From assembly GCF_030817055.1 (NCBI RefSeq), contig NZ_JAUSYV010000001.1:1326001-1390000 (forward strand): a stretch of DNA of 64,000 nt, given 5' to 3'. How positions within the stretch are numbered: the first letter of the stretch is position 1; the number at the start of each line of letters is the position of its first letter. This DNA comes from Bacillus sp. V2I10. GTDB taxonomy: Bacteria; Bacillota; Bacilli; Bacillales; Bacillaceae. Position numbers and translations under genes: made by a program. The notes under the pieces are model-generated. The model saw only the letters and a list, made by a program, of their open reading frames with translations, was not told the DNA's origin and made no database searches. This document shows, piece by piece, positions 45,514 through 54,128 of the stretch.

Positions 45514-45943
45514 TTTTTTCCTACCTCATTATCTTTTTTCATCAAAAAACTATATAAGTATTAATTGTACCTTTATTTTCTCGAAAAATAAAAGCAATGT
45601 AAATTATTTGGTACAATACCCCCAGCTTGAATTTTTCTTCGATCAAGAAATAGACCACAAAAAGGATCTAGTACATATGACTATACTATTAATTGGATTT
45701 ACCTTCCACTTTTCTTCACAATCTCACACCGATTTCACATAATTATCCTGTTTTGTTTGGAAGTCTTATTCCATTAATCTGCCCGATTGCTTAATACCAA
45801 TTATTTCAAAACCAGGTGATTAACTCAATCTTTTAATCCAATAAAAAAGACACTTACCTTATTACAGATAAGCGCCCGTTTGTTGTATAAAAGGCATAAA
45901 GGTAGTCCCTACTGTAAGGATTGCCTTCGTCCTAAACATATTA
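45514..45943. other. Non-coding region with repeat copies
   Basis: No gene seen. It holds two dispersed palindromic repeats: a half copy at 45775-45795 (AATCTGCCCGATTGCTTAATA) and the full copy listed next. Confidence 0.55.
45835..45892. repeat. Dispersed palindromic repeat, full-length copy
   Basis: ATCCAATAAAAAAGACACTT, then ACCTTATTACAGATAAGCGC, then CCGTTTGTTGTATAAAA. The stem is CACTTA.../...ATAAGCG, showing compensating changes against the 41119 copy. Confidence 0.7.
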
Positions 45944-46830
45944 TTATTTCTTACCAATTAATATTTCTAAATCAACGGTTATTTGAACTGAATCCCCTTC
46001 TAAGAATGATTTAACTTGTCCCTCTGTGGCTGCCCATGATAAGGGAGTCATTTGAATCAGTGATTGAATTGAAAGTTTATTAAGGGTAACGGTATAACAT
46101 AGCCTTGAGCTACCTACCACTTGGAAATTCTCATTATATCGTTCAACAGTATCTACATTAGAATAGGATTGTTTTTCAGGTTCATCGAAAACAACTTCTC
46201 TTAATTCTTTCAAGTAGCCACTTGCGGAACAACTTTCACTAATAAACCATCAGCTTTTAACAATCTATTAAATTCTGTATAATTTGAAGGTGATAAGATG
46301 TTCAGCATAACATCAAATTGCTTATCGTTAAATGGAGTATTTGCAAGGTCAGCAACAGCCCAAATCTTATTGGTGTAGTTCTTAGAAGCTACCAAGATAC
46401 CTTCTTTAGAAATATCAATTCCTACTCCTGTTACTGTTTTTTGATAATCAGAACTAACAATATCACAAATGTTAGATAGGTGCGAACCCTCTCCACATCC
46501 CATATCTATTAAAGAAATTGTTCCTTTTTTAATACCAACATGCTTATTTATGATTTCAGCAATTGCCTTACTTAGTGGTTCAAAAAAGCCATCCTCTGCA
46601 ATAAGTTTCCTTCGTGCTTCGAAAAGGTCCTTACTGTACTTAGTTCTTACCGGGTGAGTCGTCAAGTTGATATACCCGTGCTTGGCAAAATCAAATGTAT
46701 GATTATTTGAGCAGATTAAACTTTTTAACTCAAAAACATTCATTGGTGAATCACAAATAGGACACTTAAAAATAGATTCAAAATTACTTAAATATTTTGC
46801 ACCCTTTATTCTTTTGTTTATTTTAAACAA
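45944..46830 (-). pseudogene. rlmA: 23S rRNA guanine methyltransferase (RlmA type), frameshifted
   Basis: SAM-dependent N1-guanine methyltransferase acting at G745/G748 of 23S rRNA; relatives (TlrB/RlmA-II) affect macrolide sensitivity. The first part has the zinc site CPIC...CSNNHTFD, DMGCGEGSHL (SAM motif I) and LSPSNYTEFNRLLK, then runs out after LVKVVPQ. The rest, SGYLKELREVVFDE to LEILIGKK, is in the next frame. Inserting one base in CCGCAAGTGG near 46215 rejoins them. TTG 46830 has GAGGTGG upstream. A long hairpin leader precedes it. Confidence 0.85.
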
Positions 46831-46865
46831 AGAAGCCACCTCATTCATTCGTTTTTAGATAAATG

Positions 46866-46941
46866 AAAAAGGCATAGACAAATAAACCCTCATCAAATTT
46901 TTTCAAAAAAATTTGATGAGGATTTGAAAGTAGTCTATACC
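46866..46941 (-). promoter_or_regulatory. Attenuator-like leader of the rRNA methyltransferase gene
   Basis: On the minus strand GGTATAGAC (46933-46941) pairs with GTCTATGCC (46871-46879). Inside, CCTCATCAAATTTTTTT pairs with its complement through a one-base loop. TTTTTC follows at once and the gene starts 35 bases later. It is a terminator placed between promoter and gene, as in ribosome-mediated attenuation of resistance genes. Confidence 0.65.
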
Positions 46942-47411
46942 TATTACTATCTATAACGAATGAATTGAATAATCATGGAAATAACCCCTTTGAGTAGGTT
47001 TATAGGAATTTAACCCATAAAACACATTAGCATGACTAACTTCTCATTTCAAGTATATAACTTTTCTAACTTGTGATTGTTTCAATGTAATACTGATTTG
47101 AAATCATTTGAAATGGCGTTTCATTCTTCTACAATCTGGCCCGATTGCTGAACAAGAAAAAATCTTGTACATTATTGAAATTTATTTCAAATCCACATTT
47201 ACTAATGCTTTTTCATTTATACATTTAGATTACTCATTTGTCTTCTATGTTTCAAAACTCGTCCTTTTCTGAACACGCTTCTTTTTGATTTGAAAGGGGC
47301 TTTTTTATTGTCTTAAGTGTAATAAAACCCTGTTCACTATTCTATGTTCAATAACCTTTTTATTTTTATCTTATATTACAATCAAATTAGAGTAAAAATT
47401 AGAAAGAGTGA
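46942..47411. other. Intergenic region between methyltransferase leader and resolvase
   Basis: No gene. A dispersed repeat copy (CAATCTGGCCCGATTGCTGAACAAG) is at 47132-47156. The last 120 bases before the resolvase start may hold its res site; no exact pair of half-sites was made out. Confidence 0.45.
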
Positions 47412-47414
47412 TAA

Positions 47415-47972
47415 TTGGTGTTAGTTGGATATGCACGTGTGTCGACAGGATTGCAAAATTTAGATTTGCAAACAGATGCGCTAACGCAACATGGTTGTAC
47501 GAAAATTTATCACGATAAGATGAGTGGGACAAAAAAACAACGTCCCGGTTTAGTGAAAGCACTTCAGTATGTACGTGAAGGCGATACAATTGTCGTTTGG
47601 CGATTGGACCGACTAGGACGTAACATGCAAGATTTGATTCAAATTGTGAACAGCTTAAATGAACGAGGTGTTTGCTTTCATAGTTTGCAAGAAAACCTAA
47701 CAATGGACAAAAGCAATGCAACGGGGCAATTGATGTTTCACTTATTCGCAGCGTTTGCAGAATTTGAACGTAACCTGATCGAGGAACGCTCGGTTGCAGG
47801 ACGAGCAGCTGCAAAAGCGCGTGGGCGTCTAGGTGGGCGCCCAGAGAAGTATGGACCAAAAGATATTGAAATGATGAAAGCTTTAATCCAAAGTGGTACA
47901 CCGATTAAAGATGTTGCGGAAAAGTGGGGCGTGTCTCGCACGACGATTTATCGTTATTTAGAAAAACAGTAA
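47415..47972 (+). CDS. Serine recombinase (resolvase/invertase)
   Basis: Tn3/Hin-type small serine recombinase, 185 residues, apparently intact. Catalytic Ser10 in GYARVST; DKMSGTKKQRPGL, VWRLDRLGRN and FAEFERNLIEER are in place, followed by the GRLGGRPEKY linker and a C-terminal helix-turn-helix (IKDVAEKWGVSRTTIYRYL). GTG 47415 (TTG three bases earlier also possible). A terminator and an inverted block shared with 33.7 kb follow. It likely acts at DNA sites of a resident transposon or invertible segment; no transposase is encoded nearby. Confidence 0.9.
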   Translation: MVLVGYARVSTGLQNLDLQTDALTQHGCTKIYHDKMSGTKKQRPGLVKALQYVREGDTIVVWRLDRLGRNMQDLIQIVNSLNERGVCFHSLQENLTMDKSNATGQLMFHLFAAFAEFERNLIEERSVAGRAAAKARGRLGGRPEKYGPKDIEMMKALIQSGTPIKDVAEKWGVSRTTIYRYLEKQ

Positions 47973-47983
47973 ATCGGAAGTAA

Positions 47984-48094
47984 TGAAGAAACCCAGCTAA
48001 TCTTCTCATGAAAGGTAGCTGGGTTTTAAAGTTGGATGTGCAAAATAACACTTAAAATAAGTGCAAAATATCTCTAAAAATGACACACGGAAAA
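47984..48094 (+). repeat. Recombinase-associated inverted block, copy B (includes terminator)
   Basis: AAACCCAGCTA...TAGCTGGGTTTT is the resolvase terminator (47989-48027). AAAGTTGGATGTGCAA and ACACTTAAAATAAGTGC follow. It is related in opposite orientation to 33690-33792. Confidence 0.75.
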
Positions 48095-48394
48095 TAAATT
48101 CTAAATATAATCGTCTAGAAGTTACAACTTTTGGACGATTCCTATTTGGATGTAAATGAAAAATGAAATAAGGAATTTGAATCACTTGTTTTATAAACAA
48201 ATACTTCCAATAGATATATCTTTGCACCTGACCAAATCTCTAAAAAACCAAACTTCTATTTATTTCCATTTTATACCTACCCTTTATCAAAACCGTTTGT
48301 AAAAGTGTACTTTCTAAAATTCATTAGAAAAATGAATGTCGATAATTAGAAGCCACAATAAATTAGGAGTCAATGAATGAGAAATCTTTTTGGA

Positions 48395-48887
48395 CAAAAG
48401 AGAAAACATGTTATCTATAAAGGAGATATCCTTTACAATCATTCCCTAGATCGTTTCAGTCGGAACAAATAAGGGATTTTACAGGAGTGGAATGACATCA
48501 AAAATATTCAGGCCGACATTATAGATTTAGATATGCCGTTGCTCATACAACTTTCCTACAGATTTTATCGTGGATGTCACAAGAAGAACGAGATCGTATT
48601 AGAAAACGGCAGCGCGAAGGGATTGATTTGGCTTTGCAAAGTGGTCCAACGTTTGGTCAACCCAAAGTTTTCAGGCTACAGAAGAGTTTGAAGAAGTGTA
48701 TGTTTGGTGGAAATCAGGGGAGTTTACTGCTGTGAAGGCCATACAAGAAATAGATGTAAAGAAGAAGACTTTTTATAAGTTAGTCAATGAGTTTAAAGGG
48801 CAGTATAAAAATAGCCTATATAGAAGAAACTCGTCAAAAAAAGCCTTTGCTCGGCATGAACTATACCCTTTAAAATGGACAGATTAA
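48395..48887 (+). pseudogene. Second serine recombinase, multiply frameshifted
   Basis: Pieces in different frames spell DRFSRNK, EWNDIKNIQADIIDLDMPLL, then FLSWMSQEERDRIRKRQREG with IDLALQSGPTFGQPK, and then EEVYVWWKSGEFTAVKAIQE. This is the catalytic-domain end, E-helix and helix-turn-helix region of a resolvase. The N-terminal Ser segment is absent. An inactive remnant downstream of the intact resolvase. The stretch between it and the repeat block (48095-48394) shows no gene. Confidence 0.75.
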
Positions 48888-48988
48888 TAAAAGAGACTAT
48901 GCTACAGTAGGTGATCCTGGTATTTCTTACACCCTGACTAATTTCTTACAAATTACAATAAAAATATTTTATTTTTTCTGAATATATG

Positions 48989-49040
48989 ATATAATTAATT
49001 TAGTTTAATATACAAAACCTAATTTAAAATACAAAACCGA
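48989..49040 (+). promoter_or_regulatory. Promoter with direct-repeat operator before the IclR gene
   Basis: TATAAT at 48989 fits a -10 box. Just after the expected start, ACAAAACC occurs at 49012 and again at 49031, 19 bases apart, inside AATATACAAAACCTAA and AAAATACAAAACCGAA. Repeats overlying the transcription start suggest autorepression by the IclR protein. Confidence 0.5.
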
Positions 49041-49073
49041 ATAATCTTAATTAAACCAAAGAGGTGAAATAAT

Positions 49074-49877
49074 TTGGAACCAAAATATCGGGTTCCTGCA
49101 ATTGAAAAAGCTAACTCAGTCCTCAATTTAATTGCTAGGGAACCATCTCAACTTCGCTTAATAGACATATCTAAATCTTTGGAAATCAATAAAAGTACAA
49201 TGTATTCCCTATTAAATACACTTGAAACTCTTGGATGGGTTGTAAAAGAAAAAGGGGATACTTACTCACTTGGACCATCATTAGGCGCACTTAGTGCTGC
49301 ATATTTTCGTCAATTTAATATTTTACAATCTTTTTATTTAGAAGCAGCGAAATCTGTAAATAAGTTACATGAAAATATCCAACTAGGTATTTTAGACGGA
49401 GGAAATGTTGTTTATTTGGCAAAAGAAGACAGGAATTCACCAGTTCGTTTAGTAACAGATCCAGGTATGCATTTTCCAGCTCATGCATCTGCAATTGGTA
49501 AAATTCAATTATCACAATACAATTATGAGCAACTTGAAAAATTGTATCTAGAAAAACAATTAGAAAAGAAAACTCCTTATACTATAACGGACATCGATGA
49601 ATTATGGACACAATTAGAAAAGGCTAAAATACAAGGATATATTTATGAGTCTCAAGAAGGGGCTCTAGGGTTTTTCTGCGTAGCAGCACCAATTTATAAT
49701 CACGAAGGCAAAATTATTGCTGGAGTTAGTTTTACAATGCTTGAAAATAGCTGGAATACAAAAAGAGAAACAGCACGTGAAGAAATTATAGATTTAGCTC
49801 AACGATTATCTAAGCAAGCCGGATATACAAATTTTCAATACAAAACTGAAGCAATAGAGAGAAAAAACAACATTTAA
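49074..49877 (+). CDS. IclR family regulator of the sugar-acid operon
   Basis: A 267-residue IclR-type repressor: N-terminal winged helix (AIEKANSVLNLIAREPSQLRL; SKSLEINKSTMYSLLNTLET) and a GAF-like effector domain (NIQLGILDGGNVVYLAKED; HASAIGKIQLSQ; GFFCVAAPIYNHEGKIIAGV). TTG 49074 with GAGGTG upstream. It precedes the aldolase operon, so the inducer is probably a sugar acid such as rhamnonate or its keto-deoxy product. Confidence 0.92.
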   Translation: MEPKYRVPAIEKANSVLNLIAREPSQLRLIDISKSLEINKSTMYSLLNTLETLGWVVKEKGDTYSLGPSLGALSAAYFRQFNILQSFYLEAAKSVNKLHENIQLGILDGGNVVYLAKEDRNSPVRLVTDPGMHFPAHASAIGKIQLSQYNYEQLEKLYLEKQLEKKTPYTITDIDELWTQLEKAKIQGYIYESQEGALGFFCVAAPIYNHEGKIIAGVSFTMLENSWNTKRETAREEIIDLAQRLSKQAGYTNFQYKTEAIERKNNI

Positions 49878-49927
49878 TCATAAAGTCTCAAAAAGAAAAA
49901 AGTTAAGGAGGTGAATGCCATTAATTT

Positions 49928-49941
49928 TGAAAGCGCTTTAT
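49928..49941 (+). promoter_or_regulatory. cre box before the aldolase operon
   Basis: TGAAAGCGCTTTAT, identical to the box before the levanase gene, lies between the IclR gene and the aldolase gene. It predicts CcpA control. Confidence 0.7.
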
Positions 49942-50164
49942 TAATCAACTGAATAAGAACCTTACTCACAAGATAGTTCATTTTTGAAAATGGATCAAAT
50001 TGTTCTTAACCGTTGTACAATTAGTATTTAGTAGATTTAATAATAGAATAAAAAAGGGAACAAATGCACAAATGTAGTTAATGTCTTATAAGAAATTTAT
50101 TCGACCTATCTAGTTAACATTGATGTAAAACTTAAACTAACAATAAAGAAAAAAGGAGAGTATT

Positions 50165-51088
50165 ATGCAAGCTAAAACACAATTTCATGGAGTTATTCCA
50201 CCCGTACCTACAATATTACACAAAGATGGGCGTATTGATGAAAAGGGGATGGAAAATCTTATTGATTTTCTAATCGAATCAAAGGTAGACGGGCTGTTCT
50301 TTTTAGGTTCTGGAGGCGAGTTCGGCCAAATGTCTGTTGAACTAAGAAAAGATGTGGCCCAATTTGTAACTCGGTATATAAATGGTCGTGTACCTGTTTT
50401 AATCGGAACAGGCACCACAGGTACAAAGGAAACCATTTCATTAAGCTTGCATGCAAAAAAAGTAGGAGCAGATGGTATCGTTGTCATTAATCCTTATTAT
50501 TACAAGCTAACTGAGGACAGTCTTTTTCAACATTTTGCAGAAATTGCTGAAAATGTTGACCTACCGATTATTTTGTATAATTACCCGGAATTAACAGGAC
50601 AAGATTTATCTCCGGAATTTGTACTTAAGTTAGTGAGAGCATATCCACATATCGTTGGAATCAAGGATACGGTTTTGTCAGTAGGACACACAAGAGAAAT
50701 GATCCTAAAAGTGAAGTCTGAAAAAACTGATTTTTCTGTGTTTTCCGGATATGACGATCACTTCTTGAATAATTTGTCCCTTGGGGGAGATGGGTCAATT
50801 CCTTTAACTGCGTCTTTCGTACCGGAACTTTCGGTAGGTATCTATCAAGCTTTTAAGCAAGGTAACTATGGCCATGCAATTGATTTACACCGCCAATTGG
50901 CTCCTGTACTACTTTTATATAAACTAGATTCACCTTTTATGAATGTTGCGAAAGAAGCAATTCGTCTGCGCGGGATAGAGATTTCTACAGATGTTTTAGC
51001 ACCAGTCCGTTCACTTAGTGCAGAAAAGAAAGAACAATTGAAAAGTTTTTTAAATGAATTATTAGATAAATCTATTATTCTTTCATAA
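50165..51088 (+). CDS. YagE-like 2-keto-3-deoxy-sugar-acid aldolase (DapA family)
   Basis: Class I (Schiff-base) aldolase of the DapA/NAL superfamily, 307 residues. It closely resembles E. coli YagE/YjhH (FFLGSGGEF, VPVLIGTGTTGTKETI, GADGIVVINPYYYK, LYNYPELTGQDLSPEFV, IVGIKDT with the Schiff-base Lys, SGYDDHFLNNLSLGGDG). It should split a 2-keto-3-deoxy acid to pyruvate and an aldehyde, here lactaldehyde if the substrate is keto-deoxy-rhamnonate. GGAGAG precedes the ATG. Next gene is 71 bases on. Confidence 0.92.
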   Translation: MQAKTQFHGVIPPVPTILHKDGRIDEKGMENLIDFLIESKVDGLFFLGSGGEFGQMSVELRKDVAQFVTRYINGRVPVLIGTGTTGTKETISLSLHAKKVGADGIVVINPYYYKLTEDSLFQHFAEIAENVDLPIILYNYPELTGQDLSPEFVLKLVRAYPHIVGIKDTVLSVGHTREMILKVKSEKTDFSVFSGYDDHFLNNLSLGGDGSIPLTASFVPELSVGIYQAFKQGNYGHAIDLHRQLAPVLLLYKLDSPFMNVAKEAIRLRGIEISTDVLAPVRSLSAEKKEQLKSFLNELLDKSIILS

Positions 51089-51159
51089 GTTATGCTGCTT
51101 TTGAATTTGAATGAAAAGTGCTCTAATTATAGAAAATTAGCAATAGGAGGTTGAAAAAG

Positions 51160-52626
51160 ATGAAAACGCAAACAAAAGTCAAAAAATATCGAATGTTTAT
51201 TGATGGAGAATTTGTTGAATCTAGCTCCAATGAGACAACTCAAGTTATTAATCCGGCAACGGAAGAAGTTATTTCAGAAATTCCAAAAGGAACCGTGGAA
51301 GATGTACGTCGAGCAATTGATTCAGCAGAACGTGCACAAAAGGAATGGGGAAAGCTTCCAGCTGTTGAAAGAGGAAAATATTTACGAGCTATTTCTAAGG
51401 AGATTCGTAAAAATGCAGATGTCTTAGCTCGCACAATTTCAGAGGAAATGGGAAAAACCCTATCTCTTGCTGAAACGGAAGTAAACTTTACCGCAGACTA
51501 TATCGATTATATGGCAGAGTGGGCAAGACGTTATGAAGGTGAAATCGTACAAAGTGATCGACCGAATGAGCAAATTTTCGTTCATAAAGCACCAATTGGA
51601 GTTATTGCCGGCATTCTCCCTTGGAATTTTCCGTTTTTCTTAATTGCTCGTAAAGCAGCTCCTGCTTTGATTACAGGTAACACCATTGTTTTGAAGCCAA
51701 GTGATGTGTCACCTAATAACGCGATGGAGTTTGCTAAGATCATTGAAAAGGCAGGAATACCTAAAGGGGTTATAAATGTTGTGACAGGTAGCGGCAGAAC
51801 ACTGGGTCAAGAATTATCAGGAAATTCAAAGGTAGGGATGGTTAGCCTAACAGGAAGTTATAATTCTGGAGTAGCTGTTATGCGTGCTGCGGCGGATAAC
51901 ATTACGAAGGTATCCCTAGAATTAGGTGGAAAAGCACCGGCTATTGTTATGGATGATGCAGATATAGAGTTGGCGGTACGTTCTATTGTCGCTTCTCGTG
52001 TAATTAATACAGGACAAGTATGTAATTGTACAGAGCGAGTTTATGTCCATGAGACAGTAGCTGATGAGTTTATTGAAAAGGTAGTAAAAGCAATGGAACA
52101 AACAAAGTACGGGAATCCTTTGGTTGATGAAAATCTTGATATGGGACCTCTTGTTAGCGAAGAAGCCCTTGTATCGGTAGAGAGAATGGTTCAAGAAGCA
52201 GTAGCCAGTGGTGCTAAAGTGCTAATAGGTGGTAAGCGTTCAGCTAGGGAAAAAGGATTTTTTTATGAACCAACTGTACTTGTTAATGTAAATAATGGGA
52301 TGGACATTATGCAACAAGAGATTTTTGGTCCTGTTCTGCCCATTGCAATCTTTAAGGATTTAGATGAAGCACTAGAATTAGCAAATGATTGCGAATATGG
52401 CTTAACGTCATCTATTTTCACACAGAATTTAGATGTGACTATGCGTGCAAGTAAGGAATTAGAGTTTGGAGAAACGTATGTCAATCGTGAAAATTTTGAA
52501 GCGATACAAGGTTTCCATGCAGGGTGGAAGAAGTCTGGTATTGGTGGAGCTGATGGAAAGCATGGGTTAGAGGAATATTTGCAAACCCATGTTGTGTATC
52601 TTCAACATAACCCGAATAAAAAATAA
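51160..52626 (+). CDS. AldA-like lactaldehyde/glycolaldehyde dehydrogenase
   Basis: NAD-dependent aldehyde dehydrogenase, 488 residues, very like E. coli AldA (FTADYIDYMAEWARRYEGE, ILPWNFPFFLIARK, LELGGKAPAIVMDDAD with catalytic Glu, NTGQVCNCTERVYV with the nucleophile Cys, and the GFHAGWKKSGIGGADGKHGL end). It oxidises the aldehyde from the aldolase step to L-lactate or glycolate. ATG 51160 has AGGAGG 10 bases upstream; TTG 51151 is too close to it. Confidence 0.92.
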   Translation: MKTQTKVKKYRMFIDGEFVESSSNETTQVINPATEEVISEIPKGTVEDVRRAIDSAERAQKEWGKLPAVERGKYLRAISKEIRKNADVLARTISEEMGKTLSLAETEVNFTADYIDYMAEWARRYEGEIVQSDRPNEQIFVHKAPIGVIAGILPWNFPFFLIARKAAPALITGNTIVLKPSDVSPNNAMEFAKIIEKAGIPKGVINVVTGSGRTLGQELSGNSKVGMVSLTGSYNSGVAVMRAAADNITKVSLELGGKAPAIVMDDADIELAVRSIVASRVINTGQVCNCTERVYVHETVADEFIEKVVKAMEQTKYGNPLVDENLDMGPLVSEEALVSVERMVQEAVASGAKVLIGGKRSAREKGFFYEPTVLVNVNNGMDIMQQEIFGPVLPIAIFKDLDEALELANDCEYGLTSSIFTQNLDVTMRASKELEFGETYVNRENFEAIQGFHAGWKKSGIGGADGKHGLEEYLQTHVVYLQHNPNKK

Positions 52627-52650
52627 TGAATAGTAAAGAGAGGGATAAAG

Positions 52651-53844
52651 ATGGGAATAACAGGCCATAAAATTTCGTCCATCCGAGCATACGTCGTAGA
52701 GGGTGGTGGTGCCGATTATCATGATCAGGGCCAAGAACATTGGATTGTTCAACAAATCTCTACTCCGATGAGTATTTACCCTGAATATAAGGAAACTCGT
52801 ACTAGCTTTGGTATCAATGCTTTAAAAACTATTGTGGTCGAAGTAGAAGCTGATAATGGCGTAGTAGGTTTTGGTATTTCTACTGGAGGTTATCCTGCTG
52901 CCTGGTTAGTTATGAATCATTTGGATCGTTTCATTGTGGGTCAACCTGTAGAAAATGTGGAAAAAATGTGGGATCAAATGTATCGTGCTTCCATGTATTA
53001 TGGACGAAAAGGGATCGTGATGAATGCCATTTCTGCTGTAGATTTGGCTTTATGGGATTTATTGGGACGTCTACGCGAAGAGCCTATCTATTCGATGATT
53101 GGTGGAAAGGTACGCGAAGAGCTAGAATTCTATGCGACAGGACCTCGTCCGGACTTGGCAAAAGAAATGGGGTTTATTGGTGGTAAATTACCGCTTGTCT
53201 ACGGTCCTGCTGACTCGGAAGAAGGGTTAAAGAAAAATTTAGAACAGGCTGCTGAAATGAGGAATCGTGTAGGAAAAGACTTTTGGTTAATGTGGGATTG
53301 CTGGATGTCATTAGACCTTCCGTATGCTCAAAAGTTAATGCAAGGGTCTGAAGATTTAGGATTCAAATGGGTGGAGGAATGCTTCAATCCTGATGACTAT
53401 TGGAGCTATCGTGATTTAAAGAAACGTGCTGGGAACAACATAATGGTGACAGGCGGAGAACATGAAGCAACCCGTTACGGATTCCGCTTATTAATGGAGT
53501 ATTGCGATTTGGATATTATACAGCCTGACGTTGGTTGGTGTGGCGGTTTAACTGAACTCATTAAGATTGGTAACTTGGCAGAAAGCTATGGAAAGTTAGT
53601 TATTCCACATGGCAGCGGAGTCTATAGTCATCATTATGTTACTACGAAAGTAAACAGCCCATTTACAGAGTACTTAGTCATGAGTCCAGATGCGGACCAT
53701 ATCGTTCCTCAATATTATCCACTTATCAAAGATGAGCCAATTCCAGTGAATGGTAAATTAAAAGTTAGCGATGCACCAGGATTTGGTGTGGAATTAAATA
53801 GAGAAGCAGGATTGGTAGAGGTAGTAAAAGGTCAGAAGTTATAA
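52651..53844 (+). CDS. L-rhamnonate dehydratase-like enolase superfamily enzyme
   Basis: Mandelate-racemase subgroup of the enolase superfamily, 397 residues. It removes water from a sugar acid to give the 2-keto-3-deoxy acid. It follows E. coli RhmD closely: GGDYHDQG-like GGADYHDQGQEHWI, RTSFGINALKTIVVEVEA, ATGPRPDLAKEMGFIGGKLP, metal Asp in WLMWDCWMS, Glu in VEECF and TGGEHEA, QPDVGWCGGL, and PHGSGVYSHH with the acid/base His. The short 24-base gap to aldA supports one operon. Another 6-deoxy or related acid as substrate is possible. Confidence 0.92.
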   Translation: MGITGHKISSIRAYVVEGGGADYHDQGQEHWIVQQISTPMSIYPEYKETRTSFGINALKTIVVEVEADNGVVGFGISTGGYPAAWLVMNHLDRFIVGQPVENVEKMWDQMYRASMYYGRKGIVMNAISAVDLALWDLLGRLREEPIYSMIGGKVREELEFYATGPRPDLAKEMGFIGGKLPLVYGPADSEEGLKKNLEQAAEMRNRVGKDFWLMWDCWMSLDLPYAQKLMQGSEDLGFKWVEECFNPDDYWSYRDLKKRAGNNIMVTGGEHEATRYGFRLLMEYCDLDIIQPDVGWCGGLTELIKIGNLAESYGKLVIPHGSGVYSHHYVTTKVNSPFTEYLVMSPDADHIVPQYYPLIKDEPIPVNGKLKVSDAPGFGVELNREAGLVEVVKGQKL

Positions 53845-53854
53845 AAATAAAAAA

Positions 53855-53890
53855 GGGAGATGAAAAACGGCTATTTTTCATCTCTCATAA
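53855..53890 (+). terminator. Hairpin after rhmD-like gene
   Basis: GAGATGAAAAA / TTTTTCATCTC stem. T-run is only inside the stem, so termination may be partial. A second perfect hairpin (CTGAATCCTCTA-AAAA-TAGAGGATTCAG) stands at 53939-53966. Confidence 0.6.
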
Positions 53891-54025
53891 AATTAAAACG
53901 ATATATATTATTATAACGAAAAATCAGATCAAAAACGACTGAATCCTCTAAAAATAGAGGATTCAGATACTAGAAGATTAGAGTTATGTGAATTAGATTC
54001 AAACACCCGAAAATTGTCAGTTAAT

Positions 54026-54039
54026 TGAAAGCGTTTTCT
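54026..54039 (+). promoter_or_regulatory. cre box before the MFS carrier
   Basis: TGAAAGCGTTTTCT, an excellent match to the B. subtilis cre consensus, 90 bases before the carrier's ATG. Implies its own CcpA-regulated promoter. Confidence 0.75.
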
Positions 54040-54128
54040 GTGATTAAAACAGGATATAAAGCCAAAAATACGAATTTTTATAACTAAACACATACAAGTA
54101 GCCCATTTCAAATAAAGGGGGATTTTCT

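Noticed and set aside
47371..47901. 176-codon minus-strand frame over the resolvase
   Set aside because: It is antisense to a clearly conserved serine recombinase and has no family features.
47984..48094. Considered as a T-box or riboswitch because of the long hairpin
   Set aside because: It lies downstream of a gene, with no gene after it, and the hairpin is followed by TTTT, so it is a terminator within a repeat block.
53929..54111. 60-codon minus-strand frame between rhmD-like and MFS genes
   Set aside because: It covers a perfect hairpin and a cre box; regulatory DNA is the better reading.
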